Source of the DNA: Cordia subcordata
Taxonomy: Eukaryota > Streptophyta > Magnoliopsida > Boraginales > Cordiaceae
Length of the DNA stretch: 64,000 bases
Reading direction: 5' to 3'
Assembly: GCA_028554755.1 (NCBI GenBank)
Contig: JAPTOF010000001.1
Coordinates: forward strand, 37,467,501 to 37,531,500
The notes under the pieces are model-generated. The model saw only the letters and a program-made list of their open reading frames with translations. It searched no databases and had not been told where the DNA came from. The position numbers and the translations under genes are program-made. Below are positions 11,374 through 22,105 of this stretch, one piece after another. Within the stretch, counting starts at the first letter, position 1. The number at the start of each line of letters is the position of its first letter.

Positions 11374-14300
11374 TCAATCAACTTGAAAGCACGTATCACG
11401 CTTTAACACCTCTGCTATCTTCTTGGAGAGGCAGAAAGCAGTGGATTCGATGGTGATCATAGGATTGACTCCAACAGCAGTTGGGAGAACACTTGCATCA
11501 CAGACGAATAAACCTTCGGCTTCCCAACTCTCTCCATTCTCGTCCACCGCGCTGTCTTTTTCACTTATTCCCATTCTGCAGCTTCCCATCTGGTGTGCAG
11601 AACAATAAGTAGTCCAATTCTCTACCAGTGACTTTGGCCCTTCGGCTGCTGTAACCGTGTCCAGAAACTCTTCCAGCTCTGACTCGCTGCTGCCCTTACA
11701 CTTCATTCTCTTTCCATCGCTCTGATGAGTACCGACCTCCACGGCTCCTGCTGCAATCAAAATCCTCAAAGCGTCACGTAAACCCGCCTTCATATTTTCT
11801 TTGTCCACCTTATCAAGGGTGTAGTTTATCCTTCCCTCGGCCATGACTTCTCCACATCCTCTGTCTCTAACCATTGAAAACAAATGTGCAGCCCGGGCAT
11901 ACTTCACTATCCTGTTCTTTAAGTCTAGTCCAGACACCCATGGACATAGAGCAGCAAATTGTCCTGGTCCTAAAGCAGCAGCTTCGATAACAGCGCGTAT
12001 ACTGGAGTCGTTTGTCCCCACTTTGTGAAGCGAGGTAATTAGGCCTCCCTGATAAACTTTTCCATCAAACGCAGAGTTATCCTCTGGGAAGTATCCCCAG
12101 GCCATAAGAACTGGATGGAGATGAAGATTCCGGCCAATGTTACGATTCCTTAACCCACTGGAGATCATCAGAGGAGGAGTTAACAGAGATCCACACGCCG
12201 AAACAGTCACTTTGGCCTCAATGTACAATCTCTTACTGATCTCTCCATTAGTACTTCTCGCGATCACTCCCAAGCACTTCTTCCCTCTTGCTCTTCCACG
12301 CTCGTTCTTTTGCAGTATGAACTTCTCAGCTTTGCATCCAGTAATGATCACTGCACCACAATTCACGGCGTCAACCAGCCAAGTGGTGTCAGTCCCGTTC
12401 TTGTCTCCTGATCTACAACCAAATCCACAAGAGCCACAATAATGGTTCTCTGATGAATTTCTTGCCACGCCCTCAACTCGAAGGCCAAGCTTTTCACAAC
12501 CTTTGCGGATGATTTGGTTCTGGAACCCCTCTTTAACGCAATTCCGCGTCACACCAATTCTTTCACAGACAGCGTCCATTGCAGAAAGGTAATCATCACT
12601 TGCAAAGAGTGGAAGTTTGTGATCGTTCGCCCACTCCTGAAGAACAGACTGAGGCGTCCGAATGCAGGCGGACCAATTCACTGCAGAGCCTCCACCTACT
12701 GTTGACCCTGCAAGAATCATCACTTTCCCATCAAGCGTTGAAAGAATGCCTCCATTTTCATATAGCGCATCTATTGAGGGACCTTCTAACAACGAATAAT
12801 CCGTCTTGGCGAAATAGTTTCCTTTCTCAATGACAACAACTTTGAAGCCAGAACTAGCAAGAACAGCTGCTGCAACACCTCCACTACAACCCGAGCCAAC
12901 AATTGCGACGTCGCATTTGATCTTGTAAGTGTTTTCTTGAGGATCTTCCACAACATCAAGGCCTTTTTCGGCAAGGGAAATGACAATGGTTGAATCCTTT
13001 TCGTAAATGGTTTCTACTATTCCTTTCTGGAGAGGTCTCCCATTGGGCGAGTTCGGTAAGTTTTCATCAGTTTCTACATGATAATCCATGGCATCCCATG
13101 CAAAATTTTTCGAATCTTCACCAATCTATAAAAGAGAGTAGAGGATTAAAATCTGCATCTTTAGAAATTATATCATTGTATGTAGTAGAAGTATGTATCG
13201 GATCTTAGACAAACAATGCAACATAAATTAAAGATGTTTGAGAGTTCATTGTGCCAGTTCCCAAGTTTCAAAAGAGTATGAGAGTGTTTGGCAGTGCTTA
13301 TTTGAGTGCTGATAAGCATCTAAAATAAAAAGTTACCGTGGTTGCAGCATTCCCATGAGTAGAATTTAACCGCTGTCTGAATTTATTTAGATTCTGCAAA
13401 TTTTTCTCTCGTCCACCACATGAATCTCTCGCTATGCACCAAATGAAAATATGAATTCTGTAAATTTTTCATAAGCTTATCATATTTCATTTAAGTTCAC
13501 CTAAGTAAAATCCAACCAAATGAACTTCATTGCTTATAGAAGGTCTTTCATCTGAAAAAGAAAAACCCGAAAAATTAAAGTAAGACATATAAACTATTGA
13601 GCAAACCCAATCAAGACTTTATCTTAATAGAGGGGTGTGCTTTTATAAATAATATACATCAGCTACAACACAAGAAACATTTTTACGGCATAGAATATTA
13701 GAGAGTATACTCAATTAATAGATATGATAAACTCTCTTTATAATCTTAACTTTTAGGCGAAGTGGTAAATTAATGTAACATCAAAGTCCAAATAATTATT
13801 TAATAAATAATACAACTAACACATGAGGGGCATACTAATTAAAGAAAATAACGATTATAAGTTTATAACCCATTGGTAGTGAAAAATGGATAAAATAAAA
13901 ACCTGGGTGGGCCCCTAACATTTTTCTTCTTATGGTATTTAATTTGTCTTTTAACAAAAATGATTTTGGCATATGCAAGAAGAGATTGAACATATTCATC
14001 AATAGTAATAGCCTCCATGCATATCTATCCATCTTAAATTAAGTCTATGCTAGATATTAATGTGACAGAATATTTTGCCAATATCTCTTTAATATTTTTC
14101 TTTTTTATTTTTTTAATAAATCATAGCATGTCAAATAATTAATGAAGTTGAAAGAGATACAATGTTTATCCCACACCAACGGAGTAGAGGTCAATTACAA
14201 AGACATCCTTGAAGGAGAAAGTATATGAAATACCTTAGTCAATAACTAACTTGTTGAAAAAAAAAAAAAAATTGCTTTACTGTCCAATTGACTTGTTATC

Positions 14301-17300
14301 TTTAAAAATAAATGAGACATAATATGATTGATCCATGCTAAAGGGCTCCTCTTTAATGTATTGATGATGACAATTTGTACCAATATTATGACACGTTCGT
14401 AAGGCTCAAAAAATTGCATCATTTTCAAGACTCAACCACCTAATTTCTTTAATTATTAACCTAAAAATTAATTGTCCCATTAAACATAGTGATTGTGATT
14501 TATTCAGTTATCCATAATTGACAAATCACATGTAAGAAAAGACCCACTCATTTTAAAATGACCACAGCACATATGAGAATTTTTTGAAACATTTAAAGTG
14601 GGTAAACTCTTCCACCCGTCAAACGGATGTCAGTCCAACTAGTTTTTAAAAAAAATTATGGGTTAAGAATAAAAATTTATAGGTTATGAACAAAAATTTG
14701 AAGGTTAAGAATAAAAAAATTTTACCTATGAATTTTTATAGTTTTTGAACAAAAATTCATAGGTCAAGAAAAAAAATTTATACACAAATATTTTTGTTCT
14801 TGACCTATAATTTTTTGTTCATAACTTATCAATTTTTGTTTAAAAATTACAAATTTTTTAATCAAATTGATATCAATCTGACCAATGTAAGAGTTTCCCT
14901 TTAAACTGATCTTTAAATAGCGCATCCGTGACTGCTTAATTCGGTGGGCACTCTAAGACCCTAAGCTAACTTTCGGAAGATTTCTTCCATCCATCCAAAT
15001 TAACATTAATTTAGACGGATAAATTCTTCACTGCAAATTCAGATAATCAGTCGACAGATTTTGATAGTTCATCCACAAAATATATAGAATAGAAAATATA
15101 TTTAGGGTCTATTTGAATTAATTTTCTATTAAAAAGTAATTTTTTTTAAAAAAACATCTTTTTTATAATAAGTATTTGAATTAGTTTCGTAGATGTTGAA
15201 ACTTAAAAAAAAAGGTTCAAATTAAATTTTTTAAAAGTAAAAAGTTTTAGATTATGTTTGATTTGCTTGTTTTCTATTTTCATTTTAATTTCTAGTTTTT
15301 ATTTTCTAAAAATAGTTTTATTTTTAATTTTCTAAAATTTAGAAAATGTGTTTGGTAAACAAAAGTATTTTCCTTTTTGATGTTTATTTGCAAAATTGCT
15401 ACCTTGTTTTTTTTTTTTTTTTGGAGATATTTATAAAATCACCACCTTGTTTTTTAAATTTTTTGGAATATATTTATAAAATTGCCACCTTGATTTCTAA
15501 AATTTTTACAGTTATTTACAAAAGTACCACCTTATTTTCTAAATTTTTTTAGTGTTATTTAAAAAATTACCACCTTATTTTCAAAATTTTTAGAGTTATT
15601 TACAAAATTACCACCTAATTTTCTAAATCTTTTAGAGCTATTTATAAAATTGCCACCTTGTTTAAAAAAAATATTTTTTTATGTTTTCTGTTTTTCTGGA
15701 AAATTGTTTTTTGAAAATAAAAACGAAAATGGTTAATCAAATGAGATTTTTTATCCTTATTTTTATTTTTCATGAAAATGAAAATAGAAAACAGATAAAT
15801 CAAATGCACCCTTAACTTTTAAAAAAACATTTCTCTCAAAAGTTTTACAAAAACACTTTTAAAAAGTCAATTTAAACGAGTTCTAAAAATATATTTAATG
15901 CATGAATTGTAGTATAGACAACAAAATTTGTTCTATAAATGTGCACCTAAGTTTGTACGAGTTCTAAAAAAATATTTAATGCGTGAATTGTAGTATAGCC
16001 AACAAAATTGGTTATATAAATGTGTACCTAAGTTTGTAGAGTGGCTACATTTATGAATCACTAACGAAACTTTAAACGTCCAGATAGAAGAACAGCCTTA
16101 ACTTTGAGGCAAAATGGGAAAAAAAAAAGATTCGTAACCTGGTTAAAATTTGCCAGGACCACAAAAAATTTCTGCATCAACAGAAGCCTTGACAGGCATG
16201 TTCTATAAGTGGGATTATTTCGCAATAGACATTAAAGAAAAATAAATTTGTTATGTAAATTAAATATATTAAGTAAAATATTTAGTGGAACCAGTGGAGG
16301 CTGCCAAGTGTCTACCCTCCATGTATATTCAGAGAATAATAAAAAATTAAAGTACCCAACAAACAAAAGAACTATATATACAAAATATTCACTATATATA
16401 TATATTAAAATCAAAATGTTTATATAGACTTTGCAGAGTTGGAGAAGAAATATAATTTTACCAGAGTGAAGAAAACATATAGGCATAAGAATTTGAGGAA
16501 GACAAATCCCAATCTGATAGGAGTGAAGAATCTATTCTTGAACCATTTCTGCAGAACTCTCTCTCTATTCTCCAGGGACATACATGAAAAGTTGTTCAGG
16601 AAGGGCCATTTGTTACCAAAACAAAGAGTGCCACACAGTAAAAGTGTTCCAAGCCTGGTGGAGAGGATTCTGAGAAGTACCCTCACCAATATTACTCCTT
16701 CAATGAACCCCCTCTTTTTCACAATCTCAGCAACCTGCATACATACAATTGCATTATAAAAAGTCTTATCTCTCTGTCTTGAGTTGAGAATCTTAAGTGA
16801 GCTATTTATGTATATGGGGGGCGTATCACCATACCCAGATTTTTCTAGGTTCACAAATTACAAATACTAATTCGTTAAGAATCAATGGGCTTGAAGATAT
16901 AGTGCCATCATTTGCTGGAATCGAAATATTTGAGAGGTCGGGGTTACAATTTGTATTGATTAAACAAATTGTTGGAATTCCCCAAGTGAGACACTCTTGG
17001 AAGGGCGTATATTCTTCATGTTGATCAACATTGGTTACAATATCGAGTAACCCTATCGTATTTTGAATTTCACCCCCCAAATATGTTTGCAAGTAAAATA
17101 ATTGTCGTTTCAGCGTAGCTGCATCTCTTTTCTCTCTTGTCAACCAACCCAGAAAAGAAAAAAAAGCGAGAAAAATGTTAGAAAAGTTTCCTCAGAGAAG
17201 ATGTTAATATGCGAGTCCATAAAATAGAAAATCACTAACAGTTATTACCTCATCAGGCACTGGATACTGAGAGCCAGAAGCTTTCTGGAGAGATTCAATG

Positions 17301-17476
17301 GCCTTTTTGGTTTGGTCATCCTTTGAAGTAGCCATTGGAGAATCCAAAGGAGGCACTGGAGGGACAACAGCTTCACATATACTTGTCAAAGTCTCCATTT
17401 CTGATGAAGAAAAGCCATGGCTGTATTTGGTTTCTCTTCTCCCACCTCTTAGCAAAGGGTGGCAACTTCTCATCAC
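11374..17476 (-). CDS. FAO: Long-chain fatty alcohol oxidase (FAO), complete, 3 exons
   Basis: A membrane-associated GMC-family flavoenzyme that oxidises long-chain fatty alcohols to aldehydes in the omega-oxidation route. Exon 1 is 17249-17476 (76 codons, motif HPLLRGGRR at residues 6-14). Exon 2 is 16462-16734 (91 codons, hydrophobic [20 protein letters not shown]). Exon 3 is 11374-13125 (584 codons including the stop, TGA). Introns are GT-AG, phase 0. The product is 750 residues, normal for plant FAOs. The FAD-binding motif VGSGCSGG is near residue 243, a [12 protein letters not shown] segment follows, and the C-terminal GMC region has HQMGSCRMG and GVNPMITI. No disruption is seen. The 3.3-kb second intron holds a Mutator-type MITE and a nested MITE. 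The paralogue is not assigned; an FAO4-like type is possible. Confidence 0.95.
13272..13330. mobile_element. MITE half-copy in FAO intron 2
   Basis: GAGTGTTTGGCAGTGCTTAT and the following TGATAAGCATCTAAAATAA match the left half of the 6337-6456 MITE. No right terminus is seen, so it is probably a truncated relic. Confidence 0.4.
14601..14899. mobile_element. Mutator-type MITE in FAO intron 2
   Basis: The termini GGTAAACTCTT (left) and complement of AAGAGTTTCCC (right) are inverted. Flanking 9-mers TTTAAAGTG (14592-14600) and TTTAAACTG (14900-14908) match at 8 of 9 bases, the duplication size typical of Mutator elements. The interior consists of AT-rich inverted copies of (T)AGGTTATGAACAAAAA-like units. 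It has no ORF. Confidence 0.6.
15105..15883. mobile_element. Nested MITEs in FAO intron 2
   Basis: The outer element begins GGGTCTATTTGAATTAAT after TTA and ends near 15883 in AGTCAATTTAAACGAGTTC, a degraded 'GGGCTC'-family pair. Inside it lies a second inverted-repeat element at about 15255-15813, with TIRs TTGCTTGTTTTCTATTTTCA on the left and the complement of TGAAAATAGAAAACAGATAA on the right. Outer boundaries are approximate. Confidence 0.5.
15386..15665. repeat. Minisatellite, about 45-50-bp unit, 6 copies
   Basis: Units of the form 'ATTTAYAAAATTRCCACCTT' plus an AT-rich spacer (TTTTCTAAATTTTTTAGAGT-like) repeat at about 15386, 15430, 15475, 15520, 15565, 15605 and 15643. It lies inside the inner MITE of the nest. 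Confidence 0.75.
15878..16040. repeat. 81-bp tandem duplication
   Basis: Two head-to-tail copies, 15878-15958 and 15959-16039. Each starts GAGTTCTAAAAA and ends GTACCTAAGTTTGTA or GCACCTAAGTTTGTA, with a few differences between copies. Confidence 0.8.
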
Positions 17477-17547
17477 CGTGGTTTTGTTATATTGAAATCA
17501 CTCTCTTTTGTCAAGATATGTGTAGAAAACTTAACAATGGAGTGGTC

Positions 17548-17557
17548 TATTTATATA
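17548..17557 (-). promoter_or_regulatory. Probable TATA box of FAO
   Basis: On the - strand, CTATATAAATAG lies about 72 bases upstream of the FAO start codon (17474-17476). That is a fitting distance for a TATA box plus a short 5' leader. The only basis is motif and position. Confidence 0.55.
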
Positions 17558-17559
17558 GC

Positions 17560-18433
17560 TGAATCACTGAACTAAGGATGAGAGAAGAAGAATTCAAGAC
17601 CGGAAATTGCTGAAAGTGATCAATTTATGTTCGACTTTTTTAACTGGTGCAATGTGTCCCTGCTAAAGTTAATCAAATGACTTTGCGCATACGAAAATTT
17701 GTCATTTTTAATCATTTTTTTATTAAATATAATATTATTTATAAAAGAAGAAATCATTAAAAACGATAAATTTAATGTGAAAATGACAAAAATTAGTAAA
17801 TTTTCATATCTAAGGAAAAATATTAATTTGATTTTGTTTTTTCCTTCAAGAGAAGGAAAAGTCAAAGGCCAAGTACATATTAAATACAATTAAAGGGAAG
17901 TGATCTCATGATCACTCACGCTACAGGTGAGAAACATACAACTAAAACACTAAATCATTGAATTAATTTGATTTTAACAAATACAATTTTACACTCATTA
18001 AAAAATCGATATATATTTATTTCCTTGATTTTTACTGCTTTTCTTTTAAGCCTTGTGCGCATTAGCTTTGCCCACTTCTGAAATTTGGTGTCACAAACTC
18101 AGAATTGCAGTACGTGTGTGATTTACATGCCACGCACAGTCAGCTGTCTCATTTAAATTTCTTGGTCCACCTCATTTCTGATTCCCACTTGCTTTTCTCG
18201 CTGATTTTCTTTTTTTCTTTATTCTTTCTCTTTTTACTTCTACCATCATCTCTAAACTATTTTCTTCTCAAGCTTTCTTTGAAGAAACGCATTTTTAAAA
18301 TTTCACTATTTATGCGGCACGTTGACAGGCTTAGTTGAGACTTTTCGTTTCTAATTAATGCGGTCACTGGTTGCATTTCGTTGTTTATATAACAATATAT
18401 TTAAATAAGAGACGGATTCAAAATATTTCTACT
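17560..18433. other. FAO upstream region, no gene
   Basis: AT-rich flank upstream of FAO. It includes a degenerate inverted repeat around 17690-17815 (AAAATTTGTCATTTTTAATC against its partial complement) and a pyrimidine-rich stretch at 18180-18250. No coding signal is seen. Confidence 0.45.
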
Positions 18434-18670
18434 TTTGGTTTGTTTGGAATAGACTTATATTAAATCTGCAATCTAATAAATATCTTATCTGATAAATATT
18501 TAATAAAAAATAAGTGTTTGATTTAATAAAACTATTTGTATTGCAAGTAGTATTAACCAAAGTTGAAAAGCTCAAATAAACTAATTTGACTGTTAAAACA
18601 AGGGAAATATGGAGATACAAAAGTTTCATTAAATTTTCAAAAATTCTTAGTTTGTCCTTCTTCCATCTGA

Positions 18671-18679
18671 TAAGTAATA
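18671..18679. repeat. 9-bp target duplication of MULE-1 (left)
   Basis: TAAGTAATA, repeated exactly at 25335-25343 immediately outside the right terminus. Confidence 0.93.
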
Positions 18680-18837
18680 GGATTTTTTTTACAAATAATA
18701 CAAATTAAATAATAAATTTTAAAAATAGTCTTGTTTTTTGCTGGGTTTCAAAAATAGCACTTTCGGTTTTTCAATAAACGAAATCGGGTATTTAAAAAAC
18801 GAAAACGTGCAAAATACACAGTGGATCTTAACGTAAG

Positions 18838-18970
18838 ATTTTTCGGCTATTGAATAGCCGATTTCGGCTATTCAATAGACGAAAAATCTCTGCCTAACGG
18901 CACAATATTTAATGCCCTCGATTTTCGCTCTTTTGATTTTTGAATAGCCGATTTCGGCTATTCAAAAATA
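18838..18970. repeat. MULE-1 left subterminal palindromes
   Basis: Copies of TTTCGGCTATTGAATAGCCG and its variants lie just inside the left TIR. Each unit is nearly self-complementary (CGGCTATT/AATAGCCG). They are candidate transposase-binding or foldback sites; the function is inference. Confidence 0.8.
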
Positions 18971-18985
18971 AACATCCGCCGATAT

Positions 18986-18999
18986 GATTATTGATGTTA

Positions 19000-19050
<51 letters not shown>

Positions 19051-19214
19051 GTTTAATTATTATTATTACTATTCTTAGTTTTATTATTATTATTAGTAGT
19101 AGTAGTTTAATTATTATTATTACTATTCTTAGTTTTATTATTATTATTCTTATTCTTATTCTTATTATTGTTATTATTATAATTATTATTAGTTTTATTA
19201 TTATTATTATTATT

Positions 19215-19262
<48 letters not shown>

Positions 19263-19312
19263 ATTATTGTTATTATTATTTTTTGTATTATTATGATTAT
19301 TATCAGTATGAA
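18986..19312 (+). repeat. Long (TTA)n / (TTG)n microsatellite
   Basis: About 300 bp of mostly TTA triplets with CTT and TTG blocks, ending 50 bases before the PMD start. A comparable ATA/ATT-rich tract precedes the PMD gene of MULE-2. Long poly-isoleucine reading frames through it are artefacts. Confidence 0.9.
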
Positions 19313-19364
19313 TTTATATTAATATATTTACTAAGCAATTCATTTATTGTTCGTAGGTGATGCT

Positions 19365-21830
19365 ATGGCCCAGAGACCAGTACTGGAGGAGACATCCCTT
19401 CTCGTTCACTATGCTCAGCAGAGGACTCATCTGATGACGAGCAGCACATATATGAGGGAGGTCCGAGTACCCAGATGCGATAAGCATCTATATGACGAGC
19501 CTGAGCATCCTCGTGTTCAGGAAGCACTGGCGACTGCAAGATTTTATGGGTGCTATGCAGCCGGTGGGCAGGAGTTTTATTATCCTATGCTTACTGCCCT
19601 AGTTGAGCGGTGGAGAGCAGAGACGCATACATTCCACCTCACTTGTGGAGAGGCCACCATCACACTGCAGGACGTAGCTGTTTTATGGGGTTTACCCGTA
19701 CAGGGTGATCCTATGCCAGAGATCGGTAAGGCGTGACGCACGGTTGTCGAGCGGCAGCAGCTATTCCACGATGTATGTGGTGCAGCACTTCCTCAGGACG
19801 GCATTAATACGAGAACCGGCAAGGTAAACTTGCATGAGTTGAGGAATGTATACACGTCGACACGTCTAAAAGAGTACACCCAGGAGCAGGCTCAGCATTG
19901 TGCCCGTCTGTGGATATTCTCCTTCTTGAACTGCCATCTGTTCACCGACGCCAGTGGCAACCTGGGAGACATGAACTGGTTGTCTGAGCTGCACATCTTT
20001 GGGAATATTAGACAGGTGAATTGGGCCGCTGCAGCACTTGCATCCATCTACCATCAGTTGGATCTATGTGCATACAGTGATAGAGTGAATTTATGTGACG
20101 GGTTTAGTCTGATGCAAGTATCATATATATTTTATACTGTATCTATAAAATTTCGATGAATAGCAATGTTAGTAAAGTATTGGTTTACATGTAGTGGTGG
20201 TTGTTCGATAGGTTCGACATTTTTAGGCCCAGACTCCATCTGCCGCCAACACGGCAAGCGCAGCGATCACACCCGGCTGAGGGTAATTGGGTTGGGTTAC
20301 CAGGGAAGCCCCGTGGTGCCATATATCAGCTGCTGAAGGAGTTTCGAGATACTGCTAACGGCGGTTTGTTGGTGATTCGCGATGCATTAGACAAGATGCA
20401 GCCGGATCAGGTGTGATAAGCATATTAAGATGTATAACTGCATATTACATATACTCTTTAAGTTAATAACTATTTAACTTACCTGAGCAACAACATTGGC
20501 ATCACAGTTTGATTGAGAGCTGTACATAAGTACCATGGGTCAGCTGCCATTGTATTGCATGAAAGGGTCTGAATGGTGGAGAGCATGTGTCCCACTGCTC
20601 TTGGGACGGATGGTTGAGTATCACAGACCCGACAGGGTTTTGCGGCAGTTTGGTTTGCTCCAGTCGATCCCAGACGCATCGCTGTCGTTGACGACAGTGG
20701 ACTACATCTGAGGAAAAGAGAAAATAAAGGATCCTACTGAGTTAGGTCGGTTGCGTGGTCTCCGGGATGAGCAGCGGAGGGTGATCGCCGAGGAGAGCCC
20801 ATATGTAGTCCCACTGTCTTAGTACACACAGTGGTACCGGCATCACTCTATCACCATCATCAGTCAGTCGTTGTCAGAGCAGACGCATACCGGCTACCAG
20901 ACACAGTCCCGGGACATGGATCGTTTGGTAAGTAGAGTATAACAACGTCATCATGATTTTTGTAATAACGAGGATGTACATATTATGTAGTGTAATAAAG
21001 ATGTGCTCTGTGTGCAGGCTAATACCATGGGTACCGTGTATCACCACCTACATCGTGGGTACCAGCAGCATGCGCAGGGTACATTTTCTTCTGCAAGCTT
21101 CTGGCCAGAGATGCACTTTGTACTCGGCCAGATGCAGTAGACATTGACACAGGCACAGTACCAGCATGTGCTCGATACCCCCATATACTTCGATGTCCCG
21201 CCGCCATTGCAGCCGCATATCCCGACTTCATCACAGCCGACACCGCCATAGCCTACACCCACATGGCCTTACCCGCCGACGCAGTGGACTATCCCAGCAT
21301 ATTGGATGGGTCAGCCCACGCAGTTGTCCCCGTTCTTCACACAGCCCACTCAGGTCACCCCTAGCCCCTTCGCTCATTCAGCGCAGCCATCTTCGTCTAG
21401 CCAGGGCGTTGGGGGGTCGTCTGGGTCCTTCCAGTACGGTTCAGGTAGCCAGCCCTTCTTCTCGTTCACGACGACCCAATTCGTGCCTATCCGACCTGCG
21501 CAGCCTGATGATACGCTGCGAGTTGAGGATTATCTTCATGACGACCCACAGGTTGAGACTCAACCGTCACAGCCACCGGAGGTGCAGCTAGACACACAGC
21601 AGGCCCAGCCATACGGGCAGTAGGGACAGGCCGAGCATGTCCAGCCAGACCCTCCGCAGGTCTAGGCCTACGGGCAGCCAAGAGTTGACGAGCAGCATGG
21701 ACCATCCCAGGCTGGGTAGGGACAGCGGAAGAGAAAGCCCATGCGTGATCACGATCCGAGCAGGCGACAGCCCCCACGAGCGAAGAAGGGACACACTCCA
21801 AATTGTGGCATCGAACATCGTAGGGCTTAG
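19365..21830 (+). pseudogene. Plant mobile domain (PMD, MAIN-like) gene of MULE-1, disrupted
   Basis: It encodes a PMD protein, the domain shared by host MAIN/MAIL proteins and by transposons. I chose the start ATG at 19365; it is the first in the frame. Exon 1 (19365 to about 20119) holds FYGCYAAGGQEF, ERWRAETHTFHLTCGEATIT and LQDVAVLWGLPV, the core PMD motifs. Later segments at about 20205-20408, 20500-20930 and 21019-21830 carry FDIFRPRL, VEYHRPDRVLRQFGL, and a Pro/Gln-rich tail ending in a basic patch (RKRKP, RRQPPRAKKG) that could be a nuclear signal. In-frame stops: TGA 19734, TGA 20709, and TAG at 20820, 21138, 21249, 21621, 21663 and 21717. Nearly all read as single transitions. Introns were placed only roughly. 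Confidence 0.8.
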
Positions 21831-22105
21831 GTATCGGTGGGTGGTTTTGAGTGTATATGTACATGTCACTGGAATACCTTTTGTTATTATTTATTTCTTT
21901 TTTTCTTATTATTATTGATTATCGTTTTATATAATATCAACTATTCAAAAGCCGATTAATATACCATCATAACAGAGGTTCAATCACCGATGAATATGAC
22001 ATAACAACAAAAGTTCAATCACCAACGAACATTACAAAATAACAAAGGTTTAATCACCGATGAATAACACAGGTTAACAAAGATGACATAATAACACAGG
22101 TTCAA
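21831..22105. other. Spacer between convergent 3' ends in MULE-1
   Basis: About 275 bp with four degenerate copies of a 'GGTTCAATCACCGATGAAYA'-like unit (about 21977-22110). It separates the ends of the PMD and transposase genes and presumably holds both polyadenylation regions. Confidence 0.55.

Noticed and set aside
11423..12833. Several + strand ORFs of 60-100 codons
   Set aside because: Antisense shadows of FAO exon 3, which has clear family motifs on the - strand.
18984..19322. 112-residue + strand ORF of mostly Ile and Val
   Set aside because: It is translation of a (TTA/TTG)n microsatellite.
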